Source of the DNA: Capitulum mitella
Lineage: Eukaryota > Arthropoda > Thecostraca > Pollicipedomorpha > Pollicipedidae
DNA length: 64,000 bases
Direction of reading: 5' to 3'
Assembly (NCBI GenBank): GCA_030062745.1
Contig: CP099839.1
Location: forward strand, 18,662,733-18,726,732
Shown here: positions 24,053 to 34,744 of the stretch, piece by piece
Numbering within the stretch: the first letter of the stretch is position 1
Layout of the letters: every line of letters starts with the position of its first letter
The notes under the pieces: generated by a model
Databases searched by the model: none
Told to the model about the DNA's origin: nothing
Seen by the model: the letters and a program-made list of their open reading frames with translations, nothing else
Made by a program: the position numbers and the translations under genes

Positions 24053-27000
24053 CTGTATAACTATATCACTAAACTATATCTATATCTCCGAGAAGGCTGC
24101 CCTTCTCGACGTTAATGTGGGTTCTCGGTTTGTGCTGTACAACAGCTGATACATTTTGCACTTTCATGTCATGCTTTCGAACATTCTAACTCATCCCACC
24201 ATAGCGCTGCTTACATCTGTGATAAATCATCTCACCACCCTATGCCGTACCCAAGAAAAAAAAACACCGCAAGTTGGCTAAGAATACCGCTGGGACTTAC
24301 GTCATTTCCTTCAACTTTCACAGAAAACGCCAAATATTGCCAAACTACGGAAAAAACATCGAACTGATCCGCAGCAACGCCCGCCGTTCCGACCGCAAAC
24401 GGCGGCGAGGGCCGCCGCAGCCCGCCGGTCCGTCCAGTCGGCCGCCGGCTCACCGTTCTGGGCGGCGCCGGGCGGCGGGCGCGGTTCGGCGGGCGCCGAC
24501 TGCACGCTCTGCGGCGGCGTGGTCAGCACCGGCGTGCCGGGGGTCTCCGGAGTCGAAGAGCCGCTCAGCGGCCCGCTCGACAGACGGTTGTTCAACAGGT
24601 TCGCCAGCGCCGTCTTCGTCTTGGTCTGCACCAGGTTCTGCTGGCTGTTCTGCGGCGACGATGGAATGCGTTAGTATCATCTTCAAATCAATAACGTTCC
24701 GAAGAGAAGTCTGGTGCGGGCACAGGCTGAAGACTCAACAGTCATGAATGAGTTGTTATTCACGACGCACCACGCACGCGAAACAGGCAGAAGGCGACAG
24801 GCAAGACCGGATCATTTCTCCTGAGGCCTCCCCCCTCTCCCTCCAGGTCCATCAGCGTCGTTCCCGTCACCTCCCCCTCCAGCCGCCGCCCTCAAACGCC
24901 CGGCGGCGGCCGCTCACCAGGATCTGCTGGCGCATCTCGGGCGTGAGCGCCTGCCCGTGCGGCAGGACCATCTGCTGGCCGCCGACCTGGACCAGCCGCT
25001 GGCCGGGCTGCAGCTGAGCCGGCTCGCTCTGCTGCCGCAGCAGCAGCTGTTGCGGCACGCCGCCGCCAGCCGCCGACTGTGGCACGCTCTGTTGCCGCTG
25101 CAGCAGCTGGCGGCCGCAGCACAACAGTTCAGCTAAACAGGGCAACATTTCACAAAGGGATAGCAGAGTGTTTCGCCGAAAATCACGCACACCCCAACAG
25201 CGTGAGCAGTGTTTCTTTTTTTTCGGGGGGGGGGGGGGTGTTTATGAGCATTCCTGTTTTACTTGTTCTGTTTTTCACTGTTTTCAGGACTGAGAATTTT
25301 CAAGATGCTGGAAAATAACAACATCCGTATCGGGCACGCACCTTTCAGTCAACGACTCCATTCGCTCCTATGTCCTGAACGTACCTGCTGGGGAGTCACA
25401 CCCTGCACGGCCGTCTGCTGCCGCTGCACCAGTTGCTGTTGCATGCCCAACACGCCCGGCTGCTGCTGCTGCTGCTGTTGCTGCTGCTGCAGAGGCTGGC
25501 GCAGCTGCTGGGCCGTCACGCTCTGGGCCACCACCTGCTGCCGCTGCACCAGCTGCGACTGCAGGGCCATGCTCGCCGGCTGCTGCTGCTGCTGCTGTTG
25601 CTGCTGCTGTTGCTGTTGTTGCTGTTGTTGTTGCTGTTGCTGTTGCTGCTGCTGCTGCTGCTGAGTCTGCTGAGCTTGCGGCTGCCCCTGCTGCTGCTGC
25701 TGCTGAGCCTGCTGTTGCTGTTGCTGCTGTTGCTGCTGTTGCTGCTGCTGCTGCTGCTGCGCCGCCATCGTCTGTCGTATTTTCTCCAGGTTCTGCTGGA
25801 CCTGTTGCTGGATGGGTTCCTGCGAGTCCGACTGTATCTGCGCCGGCCGCACCTGAAGAGCGGCCCGGCGTGCCGTCAATCGGCAGCAGCGGAGACGGCA
25901 CACGCGCCGAGCGCGGGGCGTACCAGCGGCCTGGTACCGCCGGGTTACCGCAGGTACACAGCAGGGACTTACAGAACACCACGGCACGCCTGGGCGTGTT
26001 TCAGAGTCGCCGACGGAGCACAGGTAACGGCCATGCCATCGACAACGAAATTACGGTTTCTAAAAGTTAAATGGCGCAATAATTAAGAGAACGCAGAGGC
26101 AACAGAAAGGGGGAAATGCAGCGCAGACTGCTGCATATCACCGTGACTCGGCCAGCGGCGCACCTGCTGAATGATCTGCTGGTTGGGCGCCTGAGGGCGT
26201 GCGATCTGGGTGACCATGCGCGGCGCCTGCGGCTGGCCGACCGGCACCTGCATCGGCATGCCCTGACGCACGGGGCGCACTACCCCCTGGCAGCAGAGAG
26301 AAGGCACAGTGTGACAGACAGATCACGGTTTCCACGCAACCCAGGGTACCACGCCAGAGGCAGAGACGACGGCCGAAACCTTCACCTCTCGCGGCCGTTC
26401 ATTCAGGATGGCTGTTAATTTCCCCTGCCAGTGAAAAGATCGTTTGTTGTACCAGAGGATAACCATGTTTGACCCGTACAAGCAGCCTTTGGCGGTTTAA
26501 TCAGGAAACAAAGATGAAACACCAGACCCATACATGGACACAACCGCAACGACAGATGCAAGACCTGAGTATGACGGCGGAAAAACTCCCTGCACGCTGT
26601 CCGGCAGGACCATACCGAGACCGTTCCGCGAGCGCCCGCCTCCCGCACGGTGCGCGGCTAACGCCCCCATCAGCGCAAGCCGTGAGCACTCGTAGCTCGG
26701 CCACGAGATCGAGGACGGCAAGGTCCCGCTGACCTGGATCTGCTGGATGGGGTGCGGCTGCCGCTGCATCTGCTGCACCTGCGGCCCCAGCACGGGCTGC
26801 TGGCCCTGCGGCAGACCGGGCCGCGCCTGCCACTGCTGTTGCTGTTGCTGCTGCTGAAGAGCGCGCTGTCGCTGGAAGTGGCTGATGAGGATATTGCGGT
26901 GCTGCGGGTCCATGCGTTCCAGGTACTGCTGCCGCTGCTGGGGATCCAGGCTGGCCAGCCGCTGCTGGTGCACCTGCACGATGCCGTCCTCGCGCCAGCT

Positions 27001-30000
27001 GAGCCGCTGCTGCTGTTGTCCCGGCTGGCCGGGCGGCTGGCCGGGCGCCGTCGGCTGCTGCAGCGCAAGGCGCACACCGTCGGCCGGCTGCACCGGCGGC
27101 CGCCACGTCTGCACGCCCATGAGCTGCGGCTGCGGCGGCTGCGCCTGGGAGTACACCGGCTGCTGGCGCTGGATGAAGTGCTGACCCGGGTGCCGGATCA
27201 GCTGCGGCTGCGGCGGCTGCTGGCCGGCGCCGCTGTACGCCGCTGACTGCGTTGGCTGGTGTTGGCCCATCAGCCCGTGCTGCTGTTGCTGCTGCTGCGA
27301 GGTCAGCACGCGCTGCTGGTGCTGAGACGTCATAACCTGCTGGTGCTGCTGCGAGGCCAGGACCTGCTGCTGTTGCTGCGACGTCATGATCTGCTGCAGG
27401 TGCTGACCCATCATCTGCTGCTGCTGCTGCGCCTGCATCTGCTGCTGCTGCGCCAGCGGCGCCGTCTGCATCCGCTGCTGCTGCTGCGCCAGCATCTGCT
27501 GCCGCTGCTGCGGCGTCAGCACCATCTGCTGCTGGCCCAGCATCTGCTGCTGGGAGACCATCTGCGGCCGGGCCGGCTGCTGGCCGGGAATGCCGGCATG
27601 CGTCACCAGCTGCTGGCCGTGGGGCAGCTGCATCTGCTGCGGCCGCTGGTGGGGCGACTGCAGCGGAGAGCGAACCTGCCGCACAGGGCCGGAAACACGG
27701 CTGTCACGCGGCGGTCCGGCAGCGCACGACGCGGCGCGGCCGGAGACGACGCATGTCGGAAGCTCCGATGCGCTGCACAACTGCTGCACGTGAAACCAGT
27801 GTTGGAAACACTGTCGTTTTCTGGTGTCAAGGAGCACCAAAATAATCTATGCTCAAGGAAGAATTTTGTACTCCAAAATGGTCATTTCCCCCCCTTAAAA
27901 CACATGGGTATTCCACTCAACCAGAGTTTAAAGTTGTCCAGAGGCTCCCCCTCTGTTGATGGTTTACTGTCTATACTCGGCCGATGAAGTACACTCCGAA
28001 CCCACAGCCAGCCTCCCCTCCCCCCGGTCAACGACCTAATGTAGACCCAGGAAACTGGTTTGCCTCCCACCGCAAACGGAACCGCTGGATCCGCCCCTGC
28101 TGGCCACATACGCTTCCAAAACACCTAGTTAGTCCATGTTTCCCATATAAACGCCGACATTTTATACTCCAAAAGAGAATTTGTACTCAGAATTTGACAC
28201 CAGAAGAAAAACCAGGTTTCCAACACTGCCTGAAACAGACCAGTGACGGACGGGAAAACGGCGTTCACCAGCAGTGCCAAACATCACCATACAATTACAG
28301 TTTGCCATACTCACTTCGGAGACAGCATCGTTCAAGAAAAAGTTACAAAACAGACAGCAAAGTACGGCAAGAGTGCACCAAACCGACTCGAATGCCGACG
28401 TCAGCCGGCCACTCGGACGGCCAAGTCCGAGTGCCGGCTGAGCGCCGTGGCCGGCTGGCGGTCGACCGACCTGCTGCAGCTGGCCGGGCAGCCGCTGCAG
28501 CTGCTGGCCGGACACCACCAGCCGGGGCGACATCTGGCGGACGCCGCTGGCCGGGCCGGAGGAGGCGGCTGGCGGTCGCGGCGGCGTGCCGGCCGGCCGC
28601 GGGCCGCCGCCGGCCGGACTGGCCGCCGCGCCGGCCGCCGGGCTCGGCGCCGAGCTGGCCGCCGGGCTGGAGACGGGCGGCGCCGCCGGCTGCGGACCGG
28701 ACGGCGAGAGGTGAGAGGCCGGAAATGGCCGCACAGAGGACCAAGGTCAGCAGGATGCAACAACAGCCAGAGAACAGGACAAGAACCACAAGAATGAGGG
28801 AACAAACAGCGTGGCATTCATGAAGTGTTTGAAGCGCAAAGCACTATACTGTACTAAGCATGCCATGTACTGGTGTCATGTTACTCGGACATCTTCCTCT
28901 ACTCTTGACATGAAATGTGGTTCAGTATCATCCGATATAATCCCCGGCCTTTTGACACGGGCACAGCGTGCAGCCATCTTAACAGGCTACACAAAAGCTA
29001 CCTAAGGCTGTTCCACCGTCTAACTGCGTCCCGCATACACTGCACGTGCCCACACCAGTGAGCCGGCCTCGTCCTCCACGGCCCCGCCAGGCCACTCCAC
29101 CTTGTCCGGCTGGTTCCAGGGAAGGTTCTGCTTCAGCCGCGCCAGCAGCTGCTGCTTCTCCTGCTCGCCGCTGGGCCGGCGGTCCTCCTGCTCGCCGAAG
29201 CCGGTGATGGCGGCCAGCGCCGGGTCGGGAGGCGGCGGCGGCGTGGCCGGCGCCGGCGGCACCAGCAGGCGCGGGTGGAAGGCGGCCGCCTCGCCCAGCC
29301 GACCGTCACGCGCCGCCGTCGTCACCCAGTCGGGCGTGACGGGCACCGGCCCGCCCGACTCCAGGCACCGCTCGTACATCGCCTGCCGACGGCCCAGAGG
29401 CGCTAACGTCGTACACATGCCCATACACAGCCTGCCGATAGAGAGACGCAACACTGCACGGCTCGTGCACGGCCTGGAGACGAAGGAGAGGCGATATTAC
29501 ACCACTCCAACGTGTCCTGGGGACGGCCAGACGTGGCGACCACACGAACCAGATTTGTATCGATCAGCAGCGGCCTGTGGTTTAGGTGAACGTCATTCAT
29601 GACGCTCGCCCCTTCACTGAACCAACAAAGCGCCATGGATGTGACTCTCAAACATGAGACGGTAAATCTGCTGCGTTACGCAAAAACCGGAAAAACTGAA
29701 TGGAGGGGTGGGGGGGGGCAGTCTAATGGAAATGCAAACTACAAATCTGATCACTTCGCCTCACGTGTCCTTTCAAACACATCTTGCGTTTCCATTAGTT
29801 TACCACGACCCAGATAGCACAACACCAATCTGCTAAAACAACAACAGCAAGCATGCCATCACACGAACCAGTGTCAGCCAATCCACATCCTCACCATCAC
29901 TGTCACATGAATGAGTCAAAGCAGGGCGCTGAGACCAGACCTGTGAGGCGTGAAACTCACCCCCTCCGGTTTGCCGACCACAAGGTGCGTGCAGCTGGCG

Positions 30001-30675
30001 TCCAGTCGGCGCTGAAATGCGCCGCCGTGGTATGTGACCAGCGCCCAGACGGTGCGCACGTCGGAGGCCTCCAGCTGGCTACAGCACACGCGCACGCCGC
30101 GAAACAGCTGGCTCGGCGCGTAGTTGAAAGCCGACAAGCTGCACGGCCTGGTCAAGGAGTAACGCCCACCATGTCCGCTCCCAAACTCCGCAGGCAGCTT
30201 TGTCCATTATTCGCGATGGGAGAGCATAGGCGATTTATGGATATCGGAAAATACATGCAAAACATGCGTACAAGGATGACATTTGCCAACAATGTTGGCA
30301 TTTGGAAGTGATTTGCAAAAGAAGAAATGCAAATCCAAACTGATTTTGGGCATTAAAAAATCGGCACAGTGCCTGTAGTTCATAAAAACTTTGACGTGGA
30401 TACAATTATCACAAATAATTTCAATTGAACTATGAACACAGAAACCTGCCACAATCACGGCAAATGCCAAAAACGACATGTCAAGGATACGGAAGCAGTT
30501 TTCCTGCTGCTGCTGAGAGTGTGACCCAAACTGCCCTGAGGGCAGGTCGTTCATACAGGTCGTGGGCTTCGTTGACCACATCTTCATCTGGCGACTCTCC
30601 CACTATCAGGTGGGTAGTGTAGTCAGTGAAATATGTCTCCCTCTTGGCACCACCACTCTCCAGTGCCTCTTCAAC
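18419..30675 (-). CDS. PAXIP1: PAX-interacting protein 1 (PTIP), six BRCT domains, 5' exon missing
   Basis: Nuclear adaptor. In animals PTIP is a subunit of the MLL3/MLL4 H3K4-methyltransferase complexes and binds phosphorylated DNA-damage proteins through its BRCT domains. Seventeen exons, each with GT/AG borders, join in one frame of 1,466 codons plus stop. In visible-residue numbering, BRCT1 and BRCT2 occupy about 1-170, a Pro/Ala/Gln-rich linker 180-990, BRCT3 and BRCT4 about 990-1165, BRCT5 about 1245-1371 and BRCT6 1372-1466. Hallmarks seen are TVWALVTYHGG, VTPDWV, LLGCVFLLVDY, KRCVTAYWLND, GAKYTGYF, VNLQWLNELLLGN, RTVKFLSAL and AEFVLSAVLRQ. The human protein is 1,069 aa; the excess is linker. 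The codons that precede BRCT1's first helix are absent, so at least one 5' exon lies right of 30675. No start or promoter was identified. Confidence 0.95.
19108..19306 (-). CDS. PAXIP1: PTIP exon p (BRCT6, first part)
   Basis: Acceptor ...TCGGCAG, donor CTGC|GTGAGT, 199 nt, leaves phase 1. Reads FHITPGTVPNRRALAEII, HYIITCETDLHLVEDIFKAG, equivalent to FYITPGICPSLSTMKAIV and [20 protein letters not shown]. Confidence 0.95.
19678..20097 (-). CDS. PAXIP1: PTIP exon o (BRCT5)
   Basis: Acceptor ...GCTCAG (or two codons later at 20091), donor AAG|GTCGGT, 140 codons. Reads RVLFSACTAPGLADTVRRLG, HLVMGRLQRTVKFLSAL and IVSERWVEE, equivalent to human FVLFTGFEP, ASKVTRTVKFLTAI and IVTPEWLEE. Confidence 0.95.
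20467..20734 (-). CDS. PAXIP1: PTIP exon n (BRCT4 end, inter-BRCT region)
   Basis: Acceptor ...CCCGCAG, donor AAG|GTACGG, 268 nt. Reads PEGPKYAKSREWKTPAVN and LQWLNELLLGN, equivalent to [28 protein letters not shown]. Confidence 0.95.
21327..21476 (-). CDS. PAXIP1: PTIP exon m (BRCT4, first part)
   Basis: Acceptor ...CGGCAG, donor CAA|GTGAGC, 150 nt, phase 2. Reads GQIISISGFDGKERRRVKHM and GAKYTGYFTKHNTTLICRK, equivalent to QHIISVTGF and GAKYTGYLCRSNTVLICKE. Confidence 0.95.
21821..21930 (-). CDS. PAXIP1: PTIP exon l (BRCT3, C-terminal part)
   Basis: Acceptor ...CTTCCAG, donor CAG|GTAAAG, 110 nt, leaves phase 2. Reads AMRDGKRCVTAYWLND and PPWQALHLPVPY, equivalent to AIRERKRCVTAHWLN and PPHRALHFPVAF. 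Confidence 0.95.
22177..22364 (-). CDS. PAXIP1: PTIP exon k (BRCT3, first part)
   Basis: Acceptor ...CCCTCAG, donor ACG|GTGAGG, 188 nt. Reads LPPDLCLLGCVFLLVDY, ISQYGGEVEQTYSGRVTHIL, equivalent to human EGFLLGCVFAIADY and GGTVDPTFTSRCTHLL. Confidence 0.95.
22759..22953 (-). CDS. PAXIP1: PTIP exon j (linker to BRCT3)
   Basis: Acceptor ...CCTGCAG, donor AAGC|GTGAGT, 195 nt, phase 1 at both ends. Ends QYHGHDPNLK, equivalent to LFGHDPAVE in human PTIP just before BRCT3. Confidence 0.9.
23034..24200 (+). mobile_element. repeat family 2, copy A (about 1.17 kb, diverged)
   Basis: Inverted relative of 45714-46889. Both share a G-run end followed by CCCCCTGAGGTTTTTC, a TGACCTAGGTCA palindrome (here 23172-23183), GGACATTTAC, and CATTTCTCGG-TCATG-AGTC-GCTATGAGA. 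The left end is clear; the right end is placed only roughly because an AT/GT microsatellite (23988-24052) interrupts the copy. It lies in a PTIP intron. An open stretch at about 23844-23980 resembles part of histone H2A in both copies. Confidence 0.65.
23988..24052. repeat. (AT)n(GT)n microsatellite
   Basis: Uninterrupted AT run followed by a GT run, inside repeat family 2 copy A. Confidence 0.95.
24454..24649 (-). CDS. PAXIP1: PTIP exon i (conserved TKTALANLL linker motif)
   Basis: Acceptor ...GCCGCAG, donor AACG|GTGAGC, 196 nt, leaves phase 1. Reads NSQQNLVQTKTKTALANLLN followed by a Ser/Thr/Pro-rich stretch. Confidence 0.82.
24918..25106 (-). CDS. PAXIP1: PTIP exon h (Gln-rich linker)
   Basis: Acceptor ...GCCGCCAG, donor CTG|GTGAGC, 63 codons. 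Reads LLQRQQSVPQ, RLVQVGGQQMVLPHG and TPEMRQQIL. Confidence 0.82.
25385..25852 (-). CDS. PAXIP1: PTIP exon g (second poly-Gln exon)
   Basis: Acceptor ...CTCTTCAG, donor CAG|GTACGT, 156 codons. Begins VRPAQIQSDSQEPIQQQ, with a helix-like QQNLEKIRQTM, then runs of Gln in mixed CAG/CAA codons, the kind of tract that varies in length between alleles. Confidence 0.88.
26164..26286 (-). CDS. PAXIP1: PTIP exon f (linker)
   Basis: Acceptor ...CTGCCAG, donor CAG|GTGCGC, 41 codons, phase 0. Reads GVVRPVRQGMPMQVPVGQPQ and NQQIIQQ. Supported by phase and Gln/Pro composition. Confidence 0.75.
26734..27675 (-). CDS. PAXIP1: PTIP exon e (large Gln-rich exon)
   Basis: Acceptor ...TGCGGCAG, donor CAG|GTCAGC, 942 nt (314 codons). 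Many QQQ runs broken by Met, Leu, His and Pro, plus a less repetitive segment DPQQRQQYLERMDPQHRNIL. Human PTIP has a Gln-rich region at the same place. Confidence 0.88.
28471..28689 (-). CDS. PAXIP1: PTIP exon d (Pro/Ala-rich linker)
   Basis: Acceptor ...GTCCGCAG, donor CAG|GTCGGT, 73 codons, phase 0. Low-complexity Ala/Pro/Ser, then GVRQMSPRLVVSGQQLQRLPG. Called from phase and composition, not from strong conservation. Confidence 0.7.
29101..29382 (-). CDS. PAXIP1: PTIP exon c (end of BRCT2, start of linker)
   Basis: Acceptor ...GGCAG. Reads AMYERCLESGG, VPVTPDWVTTAARDG and FHPRLL, then a Pro-rich stretch and GEQEKQQLLARLKQNLPWNQPDK. The donor is either AAG|GTGGAG (used here) or CTG|GTGTGG at 29056; both keep phase 0. 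Confidence 0.85.
29961..30138 (-). CDS. PAXIP1: PTIP exon b (BRCT2, first part)
   Basis: Acceptor ...GTGCAG, donor GGG|GTGAGT, 178 nt; with exon a it closes phase at 121 codons. Reads SDVRTVWALVTYHGG and ASCTHLVVGKPEG, like human DRSALWALVTFYGG and KKCTHLIVPEPKG. Confidence 0.92.
30491..30675 (-). CDS. PAXIP1: PTIP exon a (BRCT1)
   Basis: Acceptor ...TTCACCAG before GTTGAAGAG; donor CC|GTATCC, a weak but GT-type donor, leaving phase 2. Reads VEEALESGG, TTHLIVGES, RAVWVTLSAAAGKLLP, matching human VIQLLKAGK...VILSVQCGTLLP. A stop follows three codons later if the donor is not used. The first BRCT strand must come from an upstream exon. Confidence 0.85.
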
Positions 30676-31309
30676 CTGGTGAAAAAACAGCATATTTTAT
30701 GGCAATGTTGTGTGCAAAAAAAAAGAAGAAAAAAAGAAGTAAAATCGTGCCAGCACTAAAAAAGATTATGAATATGGTTTCAAATAGGCAAATAAAGCAA
30801 TACAAACTGTGCAATTAAATCTGCATTACTCTGATTCTAAGCATATGAATGACATTCACCTAACAGCAACTCAAACATCCATAATAACCAACACAAACCA
30901 TCCATCTCAAACAGCAAATGAATGTGAGACATTACATTGGAGTCACGAGGCCAGTGAACAATATTACTAAAAGAAGAAATGGCCCCCAGAAATTATCACT
31001 GCTGATCTATGACTCAGCAATAACAAGATCACCATTACAGCAATCAAGGCTAGGAAAAGTCTGTTAACATCCAGGCAGACCCAGGATCTTTTTTCCAAAA
31101 CCTCTGTAATGTAGGTCCATCAAAGTAATCAATGGCATACCTTTTGCAGGTGCTTCAACAAATAAATTGTTCTGTTCGCAACTATAGGTTGTAACATTGC
31201 CCTTGGGCATAAAACAAGCCTATCAACCATGCAGCTAATAAACTGTATGTTAGCCAAACATTTCATGAAGTTAACACTAATCCTCAAAATCTATACCAGT
31301 GCAAGTGAA

Positions 31310-31470
31310 CCAGAGCAAAAAAACCTGTCAGCTGGAATAAAACTGGGCAGTCATGTACAAAGGTACCTCATTGTAGCACCACTCACAAAAGAAGAAAGTG
31401 CAGTCAGGTAGCCTGAGTAAATGCAACAACCTTGTGCACAAAAGCAGAGTTTTCTTCCTTAAATGCCACT
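31310..31470 (+). repeat. diverged inverted repeat, left copy
   Basis: Shares AAAAGAAGAA-GTGCAGT with the reverse complement of 32990-33120, with flanking similarity such as GTACCTCATTGTAG against GTATGTCATAGTAG. The pair could be remnants of one element's ends. The family is not recognised. Confidence 0.5.
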
Positions 31471-32989
31471 GTCATGACTTCACCAGCCACCTGCCAAAGC
31501 CCAGTCTGTCCTTGGCATCAGGTATTTTGATGATGTAATAGGTGATGATGAATTCCAAAATACATGATACCACAACATTGAGAAACAATCAACAGATTTT
31601 ACTGATCTAAACCTCATATGATGGGCAACACCCAGCAACATATTTTGATGCCATACAGGAAAGTGGCAAGGAATCAAGAAAAAAAGGTCAGAGTACTTGC
31701 CAGCTGATACCTACCAGGTTGCTAGGCATAAATCCAAAGGAAGAGGGGCCTACAAGGGGGTTATGGTCTTCTTTGATGAGTGATAAAATGTAATGTGAGC
31801 AGACAAAATATATCAAGACAGTAATAAAGGACATCAAAGGCAAGGGACCCCTGAGTAATAAACAAAGGACACCAAAGGCAAGGGACCCCTGATTCCTGAA
31901 CATATCCCCTCCAACCTGTGTTTCCCTTGGGAGATTCCCAGATCTACTCAGTGTGGGTTGTAATCCAAAGATGAATGGGTTCAAATGATATAAAATGTGA
32001 CTTGTGAAGTCCCCCTTCACCCTTAACTATATTCATTCACTTCTTGGTCCACTAATATCTGTTCTTCTCTTGTGGCAAAGAGCCCTGGCTGCCCCATCTT
32101 CCTGTGGGACATTGCACTGTAAAGCGGGCCAGTGAATCGGCAGTGTCTAATCTCTCACCTAATCTTTATTTGCACGAATGCATGTTCATGTCTGCTACCC
32201 TTAACCACCACCACTAGTCAAGGTCCTTACAAAAAATGTTGCAGTGGTTAAACAGAACTTTAAGTATTGACCTCATTTTTCTCATATTTTACCTTTATTT
32301 CATTATCTTAACATAACCATTCCATCTACCAACAATGTGTGATGCTTTTCTTTGCTTTACAAATGGTTTCAAACCAGGTCATACATTTTACATTTTGCAA
32401 CCCTGGCATATGATTCCACCCACTAGCAGCATCAACTGACCTCCAATAGTAATACTTCTCACCAAAAGGCAGACTGTGTTGTTGCCACATGCATGACCTG
32501 AAAGATTCCCCACATTTAAAGGTAAAAGTCTTTATGACTAGTTGGAATTACATCACAGCAATAAATGTACAAGGGGATTTTGACATTTCTGGAAAATTTT
32601 TCAAACTTGTGGCAACTTGTTGGAATTTTGTTATTGAAGAAACCTTCTAATGCAAGTCATGCATGACCTTTTTCACAAGGTCACAACATGCCACCCAAGT
32701 CACCCTCTGGCTGCTGCAATACACTCGCACATTGCTGATAAATAGAAGTTTGTTTATGACCCTGAAGAGATGATAATGCTATATGGTCCCAAACTGATGG
32801 AACTACATGGAACAATATTTTTTATGGATGTCATGGCCATCCAGCAGTACCCTTTCTAGATGAAGATAAGCAATCTTAACCTGGAATTGTACAAAATGCA
32901 CAGCAACAGTGAACTACAGAACAAAGGTCTATTTTCCAATTTGGATATTTCTGAGGAACGAAGACATAATTAAGAAATTCAAGAAACAC

Positions 32990-33120
32990 TGATTTCTTAC
33001 AGAAGAAAAGCCATATGCTTGTATGCAAGGCTTTTGCACATTCTGCCCAGCCAACTGCACCTTCTTCTTTTGCAAATGGTCCTACTATGACATACCTTAC
33101 CATGAGAATGCCTAGAATTG
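32990..33120 (-). repeat. diverged inverted repeat, right copy
   Basis: Partner of 31310-31470, read on the minus strand. The translated fragments RYVIVGPFAKEEGAV and RYLIVAPLTKEESAV are alike, so the repeat may once have coded, but I do not recognise the protein. Confidence 0.5.
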
Positions 33121-34744
33121 TACACAGCAAATCATGAATGCAAGTAACAATTACTTCATGTATGCAGGGATACAGGGTTGCAGACATTCTTTGGGCTTTT
33201 ACATGCTTTATGTGCTGCACAGAGAAACTGGCCTACAACATGTTCCTGGACAAACAACTCTAAATTATGGGGTTCTCACATTCTGGCACTTTATGTTTAC
33301 AATGATTATTAAGCAAATGGAACTACAAATCAAGGTTGTACTATCCATCACAATGGGAAAATAACACCATCAAAAATATATCTGCATGACAGTGTATGCA
33401 CACATGGTAGTGTTACAAGATAAATGCAAAAGCCATTTGACATGCTTCAATGAAATCATTTTGCCACATACTTAATGCTCAAAACTCATACCTGCGCCTT
33501 AACAATTAAAATTTTGGTAATCCTTACCGATCGCACACCATGCGCAGCGTCGAGGGCAAGGTTAACGCACGATTGTAGTTCTCGGTTTTGCCACCAGGGC
33601 AATATTCGTTCTTTTTCTCGCCGCTAGGGTGAATATGTAAAAATAATGACATTGGCTAGGATCGCTCCGCTCAAGAACCAGTGCCATGAAAACCAATCGT
33701 TCGATTCGGCCGATTCGAACGCCAGTCGATAGCGCCGAACGTTTCGTACCTGTGAGTTACACATTTTGACCCGCTGATGACGTCACAGGTCAGGTCAATC
33801 ACGAAAAAGAGACCACTTTCTCAAGAAATGCTGAATCACAATGGAAAACAGGTCGAAACTGAATTATGCGTGTTTATATGTTCCTGGCAGCTTAATCTCT
33901 AGTTCTATGTGCTATCTGGCACAAGGTCACACAAGGTCAAGGCTAAGTGCTGGGTCAACTTTGATCCCTGTTACAACGTGTCATGCGATGTCCTCACTCT
34001 ATTTTTATACTGGCCAGTGAATTTAACCAATGGAACATGCGAAGCAGTTCGTATCGCCAAGAGAAGAGAAAGGGACTCCCCAGGCTAAAAAGGCCAACAG
34101 ACGCCGAGCGTAATCAGACGGCAAACTGAAAGTTGGTCCGTCAAGCACAGTTCGTTGCGTGCGTTCTGCACGTAAACCAGACCTGAAGTATGCCAGGCAG
34201 AAATTGAACGCACCAAGCTTCGAAGAATATGAACTTAAACTGATCAAATTTATGTAGTTTTTGCTACCCCGGTCTTGACTGGGGTCTCCGGTCAAACATC
34301 GTGAACCGAAGTGGGGGGATGTCCCCCTGGCTATCTCTGGAAGTGCTGAACCGATTGCAATGATACTTGCGGAAAAATCAATAGCACTGTATCGGACTAC
34401 CTGGGAATACATAAAGCCTTGGGTTTCATACCAAAAATGGTTTTTCAGGTCAAGCCAAGGCCAAGCTACCAAGCTTTGTATTTCGACTTATTCTCATGTT
34501 GGCGTTATGACATTCGTAATACAACGTTCGCATGTCAAAATGATTAAATTGCTTCAAGTCTGTAAAACGAACATTTTTTTTAAAGAAGCGGGGAGTGGTG
34601 TGCCTCTGTGTGGTTGCATTTTACTTCATATTATTTCTGGTACGAGTAACGTAATCGAGTCATATGGGAATGGATGGGGCCAAGTGCGTATGCAGGATTT
34701 TGCAGTGGGGGATGCACAACTGAAAGTTTTCCTCTTAACACGTA

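Larger units (their letters stand above)
18508..30490. other. PTIP introns
   Basis: Sixteen introns of about 235-1,500 bp. Most hold nothing recognisable. The 22954-24453 intron contains a transposon-like repeat and an AT/GT microsatellite. The 25107-25384 intron contains a poly-G run near 25226. No nested gene or RNA was seen. Confidence 0.6.
30676..33507. other. CpG-depleted AT-rich block upstream of PTIP exon a
   Basis: I count about nine CG dinucleotides in 2.8 kb, with none between about 31180 and 32125, while flanking DNA is CpG-rich. It has no convincing exon. It includes a two-copy tandem repeat of about 36 bp (31825-31890, AAGGCAAGGGACCCCTGA) and a pair of diverged inverted copies (about 31310-31470 and 32990-33120). 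The missing first PTIP exon would lie in or beyond this block. Confidence 0.75.

Noticed and set aside
25433..26086. Plus-strand poly-Leu frame
   Set aside because: Antisense of the PTIP poly-Gln exon g.
26497..26733. Extension of the PTIP Gln-rich frame leftwards
   Set aside because: Reading runs past the CAG|GTCAGC donor into unrelated sequence; the 26734 border keeps phase with the next exon.
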